Assembly (NCBI RefSeq): GCF_002483205.1
Contig: NZ_DLHM01000002.1
Coordinates: forward strand, 186,001-250,000
DNA length: 64,000 bases
Direction: 5' to 3'
Origin: Flavihumibacter sp. UBA7668
Lineage (GTDB): Bacteria; Bacteroidota; Bacteroidia; Chitinophagales; Chitinophagaceae
This document shows positions 8,315 through 15,927 of the stretch, piece by piece. How positions within the stretch are numbered: position 1 is the stretch's first letter; every line of letters begins with the position of its first letter. Made by a program: the position numbers and the translations under genes. Under the pieces are notes generated by a model that saw nothing but the letters and a program-made list of their open reading frames with translations, was not told the origin of the DNA and made no database searches.

Positions 8315-9292
8315 ATGAAAAAGAAGATGAAGGTTTCGTTTCTCCTGGTTGTTTTAATGTTTTCAGGATGGTCTGTATTGGCACAGCAGGAGCTGAAATT
8401 GAGGGTGCTGAACCAATATGAATCATCCGTTGGCCAGTTTACATTGATCAATGGCCAGGAATCAAAAGAGTATGTGGCAGATAAGGATGGTTTTGTACTG
8501 GTACCCCTGGATTCTTTGCAGGAAGTTCTGCTTACAGCTCCGATACATGATACCGTAAGGTTTTCCTATGCCGGATTAAAAGCCGATAAAACAGTTGTAC
8601 TCGAAAAATCCTTTGGATGGAAAGATCTGCTCAATCCCATGTTTTATATCGTTATGGGAGGCTTATGGATTATTTTATTAATCGTATTTGCTGAAACAGG
8701 TTTGTTTGCCGGATTTTTCCTGCCGGGAGACAGTTTGTTATTTGTTGCCGGAATTTACAGTACCAATCTCATAAACGAATTATTCAAATCCTTTGGTTTT
8801 GTATTGGAACGCAGCGAATGGATTGATTTGATTTTGCTGGTTACCCTGATTTCCTTTGCAGGTATAATCGGAAATACGGTAGGCTATTGGTTCGGAAGAA
8901 AAATAGGTCCAACCATGTTCCGTTGGAAAGATAATTTCTTCTTTAAAAAACATTATCTCGAACAGGCGCATGAATTTTATGATAAACATGGGGGAGGGGC
9001 GATTGTGTTTGCCAGATTCCTTCCCATCGTGCGAACGTTTGCACCGATCATTGCCGGTATTGTTGGAATGGATAAAAAGAAGTTTGCATTTTACAATATT
9101 GTAGGTTGTATTGCCTGGGTTTTCAGTATGATTTTTGCCGGACATTTTCTTCAGAAATGGGTGCAGGCACAATTTGGATTTGATCTGAAAGATCATCTGG
9201 AGGTGATTATTATAATAATTGTTCTCGTAACTACTGCGCCTGTATTGATTAAACTCATTGGAGGAAAGAAGAAGGTGAAAAGTGAAAAGTGA
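8315..9292 (+). CDS. DedA-family membrane protein with an extra N-terminal exported domain
   Basis: A 325-residue protein. Residues 1-23 are a signal peptide ending LAQ; residues 24 to about 105 form a beta-rich extracytoplasmic segment (for example KLRVLNQYESSVGQF) not found in ordinary DedA proteins; the rest is a complete DedA/SNARE-associated (VTT) domain with ETGLFAGFFLPGDSLL, NTVGYWFGRKIGP and FARFLPIVRTFAPIIAGI. DedA proteins are about 200-220 residues and act as lipid-carrier (undecaprenyl phosphate or phospholipid) flippases. The added domain could sense or bind something in the periplasm; that is inference. The C-terminal KKKVKSEK and the stop are encoded in a purine-rich repeat. 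Confidence 0.88.
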   Translation: MKKKMKVSFLLVVLMFSGWSVLAQQELKLRVLNQYESSVGQFTLINGQESKEYVADKDGFVLVPLDSLQEVLLTAPIHDTVRFSYAGLKADKTVVLEKSFGWKDLLNPMFYIVMGGLWIILLIVFAETGLFAGFFLPGDSLLFVAGIYSTNLINELFKSFGFVLERSEWIDLILLVTLISFAGIIGNTVGYWFGRKIGPTMFRWKDNFFFKKHYLEQAHEFYDKHGGGAIVFARFLPIVRTFAPIIAGIVGMDKKKFAFYNIVGCIAWVFSMIFAGHFLQKWVQAQFGFDLKDHLEVIIIIIVLVTTAPVLIKLIGGKKKVKSEK

Positions 9293-9358
9293 GAGGTGAG
9301 AAGAAGGTGAAAAGTGAAAAGTGAGAGGTGAGAAGAAAGAAGTGAAAAGTTAGAAGTG
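9268..9358. repeat. Purine-rich tandem repeat: two perfect 32-bp copies plus a partial
   Basis: A 32-bp unit (GAAGAAGGTGAAAAGTGA... ending GAGAGGTGA) is present as two identical tandem copies, 9268-9299 and 9300-9331, followed by a decayed third copy to about 9358. It encodes the last residues and stop of the DedA gene and the GTG start of the glycosyltransferase gene. Identity of the copies points to recent duplication. Confidence 0.92.
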
Positions 9359-10405
9359 AAAATTCTGATTATACGATTTTCGTCGATTGGTGATATCGTG
9401 CTAACGACACCGGTTATACGCTGCCTTAAAAATCAGGTGGCGGATGTGGAGATTCATTTCCTCACTAAAAAAAGTTTCGAACCCGTTCTCCGGGCCAATC
9501 CTTATATCGACCGCCTGCATTTGCTGGATGATTCACTGGAACTGACGATTGCAGCTTTGAAAGAGCAGAACTTTGACTGGATAATTGATCTTCATCATAA
9601 TCTTCGTACCCTTCGGATAAAAAAAGCGCTCAAACGTCCGGCTAAAAGTTTCAATAAACTGAATATTCAGAAATGGTTGCTGACCAATCTGAAGATAAAC
9701 CTGCTGCCTTCCAAACATATTGTTGATCGTTGTCTGGAAACAGTAGCACATCTTGGTGTAAAAAATGACGGCGCAGGATTAGATTATTTTATTCCTGAAA
9801 AAGAAGCAATCAAACCAGGTGATTTACCCGCATCCCATCAATTGGGATATATTGGTTTGGTGGTGGGTGCCGCACATGCCACCAAACGGCTGCCTTTGCA
9901 TAAATTGAAGGAGCTGGTAAAATTATTGGATCATCCGATTGTTGTTTTAGGCGGGCCGGAAGACCGTTCCACAGGGGAAGTGTTGTCTGAACAGGATCCT
10001 ATCAAGATTTATAATGCCTGTGGCAAATTTAGTTTAAATGAATCTGCCGATCTGGTTCGAAAAGCCAACATGATTATTACCCATGATACCGGACTGATGC
10101 ATATTGCAGCAGCCTTTCGCAAGCCGGTAATTTCTGTATGGGGTAATACGGTTCCTGGCTTTGGCATGACGCCCTATCTCAATCAGTTGGGGGCTCCTTC
10201 CGTAAATTGGAATCGCCAGAATGGTGCCGGATCAACTGGTGGCATCATGGATGGAACGGCTGAAGTGGAAGTGAAGGGGTTGAACTGTCGCCCCTGTTCG
10301 AAAATCGGCCATGCAGCCTGCCCAAAGGGACATTTCAGGTGTATGGAGAATATCGACCTGCAGCTGGTGCATAAAAAAGCGCAGCAATTTCTTGCTGCGC
10401 GCTAA
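9356..10405 (+). CDS. Glycosyltransferase family 9 (heptosyltransferase-like)
   Basis: A 349-residue GT-B enzyme of the ADP-heptose:LPS heptosyltransferase family (GT9). The N-terminus MKILIIRFSSIGDIVLTTPV is the family signature; the C-terminal domain has GLVVGAAHATKRLP, VVLGGPEDR and THDTGLMHIAAAF, which bind the nucleotide sugar. Such enzymes build lipopolysaccharide core or related glycans on the cytoplasmic face of the inner membrane. The start is GTG, and both this codon and the purine-rich ribosome-binding stretch before it come from the simple repeat. No other glycan genes are adjacent, so the acceptor is unknown. Confidence 0.9.
   Translation: MKILIIRFSSIGDIVLTTPVIRCLKNQVADVEIHFLTKKSFEPVLRANPYIDRLHLLDDSLELTIAALKEQNFDWIIDLHHNLRTLRIKKALKRPAKSFNKLNIQKWLLTNLKINLLPSKHIVDRCLETVAHLGVKNDGAGLDYFIPEKEAIKPGDLPASHQLGYIGLVVGAAHATKRLPLHKLKELVKLLDHPIVVLGGPEDRSTGEVLSEQDPIKIYNACGKFSLNESADLVRKANMIITHDTGLMHIAAAFRKPVISVWGNTVPGFGMTPYLNQLGAPSVNWNRQNGAGSTGGIMDGTAEVEVKGLNCRPCSKIGHAACPKGHFRCMENIDLQLVHKKAQQFLAAR
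10373..10400 (-). terminator. Terminator for the 10439-11014 gene, inside the convergent glycosyltransferase gene
   Basis: GCGCAGCAA (10379-10387) and TTGCTGCGC (10392-10400) form a 9-bp stem with a 4-base loop; on the minus strand six T's follow. It therefore ends transcription of the minus-strand gene while coding for the last residues of the plus-strand glycosyltransferase. Confidence 0.8.
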
Positions 10406-10438
10406 TCATTCTATTCTAAAAAAAACGTAAGTCAATGC

Positions 10439-11014
10439 CTATTTGGCAAATGCACCTGTCCATTCTCCGGCTGCATTAAAAATATTGAAACCTACCATAG
10501 AGTCTTCACAGAAAAAAGTACGGGTCCATTCATCCTGCAGATTAAAATAATTGTAGGTGTTGGTGGTTGTTTTAACCAGATATCCTTTCCAGATTCCTTT
10601 ATCATCAAAATCCAGCACCACAAACTGATTGGCAATAACCAGGTAACCGGTCAACTTGTTTTCTTTATCAAACATGTAATAGCCCTTCCAGTTCTGATTG
10701 GTTAAAGGATGCAGACTGAAGGAGTACATGGGGTTGATACTCTGGTTGTGAAGGGGACTGAAATCCTTGTTGAATTTCGGATTGATTAACTTGTTTTTGT
10801 CGGGATTAATACCCTCATTCATAGCCGGATTGATATTCCAGTTGTGTTTGGGGTTAATACGGAAATTCTTTTCGGGATTGATACGCGGATTGTCCACAGG
10901 GCTAATCGTTTTATTAACCTGGGGATCGCGTTGTTTGGGTAATTCCATTGGTTCCTGCGCAAAGGAATTAATTCCAAACACACTAAGTGCTAGTACGAGT
11001 AAGGGCTTGATCAT
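10439..11014 (-). CDS. Secreted protein with nine x-I-N-P-x-x-N-x octapeptide repeats
   Basis: A 191-residue protein with a signal peptide (cleavage near SFAQ). Residues about 37-108 are nine consecutive eight-residue repeats, for example RINPEKNF, RINPKHNW, NINPAMNE, GINPDKNK, LINPKFNK and SINPMYSF, with the flanking copies TISPVDNP, DFSPLHNQ and SLHPLTNQ more diverged. The C-terminal part (KGYYMFDKENKLTGYLV...) looks like a small beta domain rich in aromatic residues with WKGYY, WKGYL and EWTGAF echoes. I do not recognise the family. It is a lone gene with a terminator inside its convergent neighbour. Function unknown. Confidence 0.75.
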   Translation of the reverse strand: MIKPLLVLALSVFGINSFAQEPMELPKQRDPQVNKTISPVDNPRINPEKNFRINPKHNWNINPAMNEGINPDKNKLINPKFNKDFSPLHNQSINPMYSFSLHPLTNQNWKGYYMFDKENKLTGYLVIANQFVVLDFDDKGIWKGYLVKTTTNTYNYFNLQDEWTRTFFCEDSMVGFNIFNAAGEWTGAFAK

Positions 11015-11200
11015 GCTCTTTTTGTTTGTATAGGTTACAGATATCGGCCTTCTAGGCTTGGTAAACCGGGAAATAACCCTAAGAGCTTTAAATAGGTGTT
11101 GGAGAGAGATTGTGGTACAAATCTAATCGAATACGGCTGGGATCAAAATACTTAGGCTTCTTTTTTTTAAGAAAGTAGAAAAAAATTCGATGAATGGTAT

Positions 11201-11226
11201 AAAAAAAAGCCGGCTGAACCGGCTTT
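11201..11226 (-). terminator. Intrinsic terminator of mdh
   Basis: AAAGCCGG and CCGGCTTT pair across a 5-base loop (within 11206-11226), and on the minus strand a run of eight T's follows. It lies about 20 bases past the mdh stop. Confidence 0.9.
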
Positions 11227-11246
11227 AATTAATCTAAGTGTTTGAT

Positions 11247-12176
11247 TTATAATGTTTTAAGAACGTCGTTCATGGAACGAACAGCGTCTGCACTTTTGTT
11301 GAACAATGCCTGCTCTTCTTCGTTCAGTCCAAATTCAACAATTTTTTCCCAACCGGATTTGCCGATTACTACGGGAACGCCCAGGCAGATATCAGATTGA
11401 CCGTATTCTCCGTTGAGTTCAACGCAGCAGGTGAAGAGTTTTTTCTCATCGCGAACGATGGTTTCAACAAGGGCCGCTCCGGCTGCTCCGGGCGCATACC
11501 AGGCTGAAGTACCAATCAATTTGGTAAGGGTGGCACCACCAACCATGGTATCTTTTATAGTTTGTTCCTGATCATTCAGGGAAAGGAAATTCGTAACGGG
11601 AACAGAATTCCAGGTAGCATACCGCATTAAAGGAATCATGGTTGTGTCTCCATGTCCGCCTACCACCACGGCATTCAGATCTGCAGGTGAGCAGCCCAGG
11701 CGCTGACTAAGCTGGTATTTAAAACGGGCACTATCCAGTGTTCCGCCCATTCCGATGATCCTGTTTTTAGGTATACCTGTTGCTTTGAGGGCCAGGTAGG
11801 TCATGGTATCCATCGGGTTGGAAATAATAATAAAGATTGCATTCGGAGAATATTTCAGGATATTCTCACAAACGGTGCGAACGATACCGGCATTGGTGCC
11901 AATCAGTTCTTCTCTGGTCATTCCGGGTTTGCGGGGAAGTCCGGATGTTACCACCACCACATCACTGCCGGCAGTTTTACTATAATCATTGGTAGATCCG
12001 GTGATACGGGTGTCAAAACCAAGCAGGGTGGCGGATTGCATCATATCCTGCGCCTTTCCTTCTGCCAATCCTTCTTTAATGTCCAATAAAACCAGCTCTT
12101 CGCAGAGTTCTTTTCTGGCAATGTTGTCTGCACAGGTTGCTCCTACGGCACCGGCACCAACTACGGTAACTTTCAT
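11247..12176 (-). CDS. mdh: Malate dehydrogenase, LDH-like type
   Basis: A 309-residue cytosolic NAD-dependent malate dehydrogenase that oxidises malate to oxaloacetate in the TCA cycle. The N-terminus has the Rossmann motif GAGAVGAT; D-binding LLDIKEG follows beta-2; the specificity loop reads GLPRKPGMTREEL with the Arg that selects the malate carboxylate; the catalytic His is in VVGGHGDTT; NPMDTMT is the conserved NP(V/M)D region. Length and motifs fit the LDH-like MDH group usual in Bacteroidota. It is a single-gene unit with its own terminator; aconitase, another TCA enzyme, is 33 kb away. Confidence 0.96.
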   Translation of the reverse strand: MKVTVVGAGAVGATCADNIARKELCEELVLLDIKEGLAEGKAQDMMQSATLLGFDTRITGSTNDYSKTAGSDVVVVTSGLPRKPGMTREELIGTNAGIVRTVCENILKYSPNAIFIIISNPMDTMTYLALKATGIPKNRIIGMGGTLDSARFKYQLSQRLGCSPADLNAVVVGGHGDTTMIPLMRYATWNSVPVTNFLSLNDQEQTIKDTMVGGATLTKLIGTSAWYAPGAAGAALVETIVRDEKKLFTCCVELNGEYGQSDICLGVPVVIGKSGWEKIVEFGLNEEEQALFNKSADAVRSMNDVLKTL

Positions 12177-12213
12177 GGAAAATATTTATGCGGTGAAATA
12201 ATAATTTGCGGGG

Positions 12214-12221
12214 CAAAGATA
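12214..12221 (-). promoter_or_regulatory. Candidate -7 box of mdh
   Basis: TATCTTTG on the minus strand matches TAnnTTTG, about 38 bases upstream of the mdh start. No clear -33 TTG partner is visible. Confidence 0.35.
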
Positions 12222-12242
12222 GGGCATGCGCGCCCGTTCTGC

Positions 12243-12797
12243 TCATTTAAAAGCGGTCAGAATAAGATCTGTTTTGGTATTTCCTTCAAACACGGATATG
12301 AGCTGCCCTTTTTTATCATAGAGGGCAATAAAGGGCAGGTTTTTTATTCTGAAATAGGGGGGGAGAAAGTATTTGTCATCCCTTCCTATATAAATGTTTT
12401 TCCATTCCTCCAGCTTATAGGTTTTGTAGAATCCCTGAAGGGTTTCCAATGGCTGGTAGGTTGCCAGCACGAAATTAAATCCCTTCAGTTGCACTTTGGC
12501 TTCTTTCATCCAATCCATTTGAAGCAGGCAGTGATGGCAATCGGGACTAAAGAACATAAGAATTGTTCCCTTGCTTTTGGGAAGGTCATCGCGCTTGAAT
12601 TTTTTTCCATCCAATCCGGTTAATTCAAAGGGAGGGAGGGTTTTGAATTTTTCAAAAGGAGCTGGTGCTGTATTGGGATTTTCCTGTGAAAAGCAGGACA
12701 ATACCAGGCCAATGAAAAGGGTGGTTAAAAGGGTACATCTTGGTAAAAAAAAACTGCTTCTATCTGTCTGGCTGGAAGTAGCCCTTTGTGTATTCAT
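12243..12797 (-). CDS. Exported TlpA-like thioredoxin-fold protein
   Basis: A 184-residue protein with a membrane-spanning signal or anchor (about residues 21-38, TLLTTLFIGLVLSCF) and a thioredoxin-like domain. The domain opens with FELTGLDGKKFKRDDL, typical of TlpA/AhpC-TSA proteins, and carries the redox motif FFSPDCHHC (CxxC = CHHC); the cis-Pro is probably in KNLPFIALYD. It likely reduces or isomerises periplasmic disulfides, or serves as a redox carrier; the partner is unknown. It is divergent from the BlaI/M56 pair, so the palindromic operators in that gap could also affect it. Confidence 0.82.
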   Translation of the reverse strand: MNTQRATSSQTDRSSFFLPRCTLLTTLFIGLVLSCFSQENPNTAPAPFEKFKTLPPFELTGLDGKKFKRDDLPKSKGTILMFFSPDCHHCLLQMDWMKEAKVQLKGFNFVLATYQPLETLQGFYKTYKLEEWKNIYIGRDDKYFLPPYFRIKNLPFIALYDKKGQLISVFEGNTKTDLILTAFK

Positions 12798-12894
12798 GCG
12801 TTGGATCCTTTGATTAGTTGTGAGCTATAAAAGTAGTTCGCAGTTGCTTATTTCAAGCATTAACTATTTTTTTTAGAATTTAATTTGGTTTTGT

Positions 12895-12929
12895 CTACGA
12901 TTAATTCGTAGGTTTACGAAAAGTTCGTA
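12895..12929. promoter_or_regulatory. Two BlaI-type operator palindromes
   Basis: CTACGA-N5-TCGTAG (12895-12911) and TACGAA-N3-TTCGTA (12915-12929) are adjacent dyads in front of the BlaI-type gene, the second ending three bases before its ATG. BlaI/MecI/CopY repressors bind TACA/TACGA-type dyads in front of their own genes, so autorepression is the natural reading. The binding itself is inferred. Confidence 0.75.
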
Positions 12930-12932
12930 GAT

Positions 12933-13298
12933 ATGGATAAGCTTAGTTTACCGGAGGAGCAGGCAATGCAATCGATCTGGCAGATTGGGGAGGGGAATGT
13001 GAAAGCCTTTCTGGAAAAAATGCCGGAGCCGCAGCCTCCCTATACCACACTGGCTTCTACGGTTAAAAACCTGGAGAAGAAAGGCTATTTAAAAAGCCGG
13101 ATGATCGGGAATACCTATGTGTATCGGCCAACTATAACCGAAGAAGAGTATAAGAAGCGGTTTATGAAAGATTTTATTCAGGGATATTTTGATAATTCCT
13201 ATAAGGCAATGGTAAATTTTTTTATTGAGCAGGAGCAAATGAGTAAGGAAGAGCTGAAAGAAATTCTGGACATGATTGAAGGAAAAAAATCAAACTGA
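12933..13298 (+). CDS. BlaI/MecI/CopY-family transcriptional repressor
   Basis: A 121-residue winged-helix regulator of the Penicillinase_R family. The N-terminal DNA-binding domain reads LSLPEEQAMQSIWQIGEGNVKAFLEKM, then the recognition-helix region YTTLASTVKNLEKKGYLKS; the C-terminal helix (EQMSKEELKEILDMIEG) matches the dimerisation region of the family. Such proteins are inactivated by the M56 metalloprotease encoded next door. The gap to the M56 gene is five bases. Two palindromes directly upstream are probable operators, and their closeness to the ATG leaves no room for a separate Shine-Dalgarno site. Confidence 0.93.
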   Translation: MDKLSLPEEQAMQSIWQIGEGNVKAFLEKMPEPQPPYTTLASTVKNLEKKGYLKSRMIGNTYVYRPTITEEEYKKRFMKDFIQGYFDNSYKAMVNFFIEQEQMSKEELKEILDMIEGKKSN

Positions 13299-13303
13299 AA
13301 AGA

Positions 13304-15181
13304 ATGAATGAATTTATAGCATACCTTCTGAAATTCAGTATCAGTTTATCACTGGTTACGCTGTTTTATCAGGTTTTTCTCAGAAGAATTACTTTTTATA
13401 ACTGGAACCGTTGGTATTTAATAATTTATCCATTAGCCTGCTTGTTTTTACCACTTCTTGACATAGGCTGGTGGATGGAAGAAGGTTCGGTGAAGCTGAC
13501 AGCATTAAAGGAATTGCCAGCCTGGGGAAATTGGAAACCGGGTGTACAATCAGAAACCACTGAACCTATGAATTACTGGTCATTTTTATATGTTGCATTA
13601 GTGGCCGGATCCGGTTTTATGTTGATTCGGTTATTGCTGCAATACCTGTCTATTATCAAATTATCGAAACGTGCCAAATGGCTGGCTGGTGAAGAAGTGA
13701 AGTTGTTTTCGGTGGAGGATTCCATTATTCCTTTTTCGTTTGGACGGTCGGTATTTGTAAATCCTTCCTTACACAGTGAGGAAGATTTAAAAGAAATCAT
13801 TCGCCATGAGATGGTACACGTTCGGCAACATCATACCGCGGACATGATGTTGGGTGAACTGCTGCTGGTATTGAACTGGTTTAACCCATTTGCCTGGATG
13901 CTTCGGCATGCCATCCGGCAGAATCTTGAGTTCATAGCCGACCGGCAGGTACTGACCCATGGAATTGATCGGAAGCAATATCAATACCTGTTAGTAAAAG
14001 TGGTGGGGCAACGCAATTTCAGCATGGCCAGTCACCTCAATTTTTCAGCATTAAAAACAAGAATCGCCATGATGAACAAAATCAGATCGGCACGCATACA
14101 TTTAGTAAAATTTGCTTTTGCAGTGCCATTGGCAGCTGTATTATTGCTGGCTTTCCGAAAAAAATCGGAAGCCAGTCAGGATGGATTGCAAGAACAGCAA
14201 ACAGAATTGAAAAGTTATGGAAATCCGGTATTAAGAATGCTGGATGCTTTACCGGAAAATAGAGTTAACAGTGATGCAAAAACGTCGGAATTTTTTCCCG
14301 GGTTATTGGGTAAAACAATTGATACCATTCCGGGTAAGAAGGGTGTTTATGTATTTGGTCCAAACGAAAAAGGGTATTATTTCAGGGTGACGGAAAAAAA
14401 CGGGGTAAGTACAGTAACTATATTGGATAAAAAGAAGAAGCTGCTTAAGTCAATGACCCTGGAAGAGTGGGAGGCAAATGAAGTTGAAAATGAAAAAAAA
14501 TATGGAGAGCTGGCGCCACCACCTCCTCCGCCGCCACCTCCACCAGCCCCTGCCGCTCCTGCTGCCGTACCTGCACCCGCTGCAAAAGCTGCCCCTGCAG
14601 CTCCTTCAGCACCGGCTGCACCCGCAGCACCGGCGGCTCCAACGAAAAAAGGGATTGTAATTGTAAGTGAAGGTTCTCCGGTAATGGAGCTGGATGATAA
14701 CCAAAACAGCAGGATAACCGGTTCGGCAATAACAATCCGGGCCGCAGAAGGAGCCGCCTCACCTATCTATTTTGTTGATGGAAAAGAATGGGATAAGGAT
14801 GATATTTCGCTGATTGATCCGAAGCGAATTAAAGCTATCAATGTATTAAAGGGTGAAAATGCAACAGCTGTTTATGGAGAAAAGGCAAAGGATGGCGTAC
14901 TTCTTATTGAAACCAAAAGGGGGGATGCCAGGGAAGAAACAATTAACAAAACAATACCTGATAACCCGCTGGAGCCTATTACTGTTGTTGGATATGCAAA
15001 ACCAGCAGGTCTTCCGCCACTTTATATCGTAGACGGGAAGGAAATGTCTGCTGATGAGTTTAAGCAAATTAAACCGGAATCCATTGAATCTATTATGGTA
15101 TGGAAAGATAAAAAAGCAATTGATAAATACGGTTCCAAAGGTAAGAACGGGGTATTGGTTATTGAGCTTAAAAAACAGTGA
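13304..15181 (+). CDS. M56 (BlaR1-type) metallopeptidase with Pro/Ala linker and two TonB-plug-like repeats
   Basis: A 625-residue membrane protease. Four hydrophobic segments surround the zinc motif HEMVH (168-172), with E209 in EFIADRQV as likely third ligand; the last membrane segment is at about 270-284. Instead of a beta-lactam sensor, the extracytoplasmic part has a Pro/Ala-rich linker (about 404-447, ten consecutive prolines) and two similar C-terminal modules (about 480-535 and 570-625). Each has VDGKE, an I-x-VxK core and YG.K.K-GVLxIExK, which resembles the plug region of TonB-dependent receptors. In Bacteroidota such fusions occur widely but the signal is unknown. With BlaI it forms a two-gene sensor-repressor operon. 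Confidence 0.88.
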   Translation: MNEFIAYLLKFSISLSLVTLFYQVFLRRITFYNWNRWYLIIYPLACLFLPLLDIGWWMEEGSVKLTALKELPAWGNWKPGVQSETTEPMNYWSFLYVALVAGSGFMLIRLLLQYLSIIKLSKRAKWLAGEEVKLFSVEDSIIPFSFGRSVFVNPSLHSEEDLKEIIRHEMVHVRQHHTADMMLGELLLVLNWFNPFAWMLRHAIRQNLEFIADRQVLTHGIDRKQYQYLLVKVVGQRNFSMASHLNFSALKTRIAMMNKIRSARIHLVKFAFAVPLAAVLLLAFRKKSEASQDGLQEQQTELKSYGNPVLRMLDALPENRVNSDAKTSEFFPGLLGKTIDTIPGKKGVYVFGPNEKGYYFRVTEKNGVSTVTILDKKKKLLKSMTLEEWEANEVENEKKYGELAPPPPPPPPPPAPAAPAAVPAPAAKAAPAAPSAPAAPAAPAAPTKKGIVIVSEGSPVMELDDNQNSRITGSAITIRAAEGAASPIYFVDGKEWDKDDISLIDPKRIKAINVLKGENATAVYGEKAKDGVLLIETKRGDAREETINKTIPDNPLEPITVVGYAKPAGLPPLYIVDGKEMSADEFKQIKPESIESIMVWKDKKAIDKYGSKGKNGVLVIELKKQ

Positions 15182-15193
15182 TCCGGTAAAAAA

Positions 15194-15225
15194 TTGCGTG
15201 CTTTTAACGAATTGCAGTAATTTTG
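15194..15225 (+). promoter_or_regulatory. Candidate promoter of efp
   Basis: TTG at 15194-15196, 21 bases, then TAATTTTG at 15218-15225. This matches the Bacteroidota -33/-7 pattern (TTTG, TAnnTTTG) with plausible spacing, 42 bases before the efp ATG. Confidence 0.5.
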
Positions 15226-15266
15226 CTCCCTCATTATTTGATTCTAGCAGAAAACTGTAATTTTTT

Positions 15267-15833
15267 ATGGCAAATACCTCCGATATCAGCCGTGGCCTGA
15301 TTATCAAACTTGACGGAAGTCTTTATAAAATCGTTGAGTTTGGAGAAAATAAAACTGCGCGAGCAGCCGCTAAAGTATGGGCGAAGCTGAAAGGTGTGGA
15401 TAATAATCGTTCCATTGAGCAAACCTGGAATAGTGGCGATACCATTTATCCGATCCGTGTAGAAAGGAAAAATTTCCAGTTTCTCTACAAAGACGACAGT
15501 GGTTACAATTTCATGGACAATGAAACTTTTGAGCAGATTATTGCAACAGAAGCATTGGTAGATGCTCCCCAGTTTCTGAAAGATGGTGCGGAAGTTTCCG
15601 TATTGGTGAATACAGAAACCGAGTTACCTATGAGTATCGAATTGCCCGATAAAATTGTTTTGAAAGTTACCTATAGTGAACCAGGCATGAAAGGTGATAC
15701 CGCTACACGTACCCTAAAGCCGGCAACGGTTGAAACAGGTGCAACTGTAATGGTTCCTCTTTTCGTTAACGAAGGTGAACTGATTCGCATAAACACCAAA
15801 ACCGGTGATTACGTAGAACGCGTAAAAGAGTAA
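15267..15833 (+). CDS. efp: Elongation factor P, arginine-tip type
   Basis: A 188-residue translation factor that rescues ribosomes stalled at polyproline. Domain I (about 1-65), domain II with FMDNETFEQI, and domain III with MKGDTATRTLKPATVETGA and VPLFVNEGELIRINTKTGDYVERV are all present. The loop that reaches the peptidyl-tRNA reads NKTARAAAKVWAKLK; by alignment in mind with known EF-Ps the tip residue is R32, as in the rhamnosylated Pseudomonas type, not lysine. No modification gene (earP, epmA or ymfI) is nearby. The polyproline stretch of the gene just upstream (ten Pro in a row) is the kind of protein that needs EF-P. Confidence 0.94.
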   Translation: MANTSDISRGLIIKLDGSLYKIVEFGENKTARAAAKVWAKLKGVDNNRSIEQTWNSGDTIYPIRVERKNFQFLYKDDSGYNFMDNETFEQIIATEALVDAPQFLKDGAEVSVLVNTETELPMSIELPDKIVLKVTYSEPGMKGDTATRTLKPATVETGATVMVPLFVNEGELIRINTKTGDYVERVKE

Positions 15834-15856
15834 TTTTTTTCGGTGAAAGAAGTTAG

Positions 15857-15880
15857 TGCCCCTCTTAGGAGGGGCATTTT
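15857..15880 (+). terminator. Intrinsic terminator of efp
   Basis: TGCCCCTC (15857-15864) and GAGGGGCA (15869-15876) form an 8-bp GC-rich stem with a 4-base loop, followed by TTTT. It lies 24 bases past the efp stop and separates it from accB. Confidence 0.82.
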
Positions 15881-15927
15881 CCTTATCTTAGCCGCCTAAA
15901 TTGATCACCAACTGTAAATTCAGTACA

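Noticed and set aside
14445..14762. Leu-rich minus-strand frame opposite the M56 linker
   Set aside because: It is the antisense of the Pro/Ala-coding stretch, which creates long open frames by composition.
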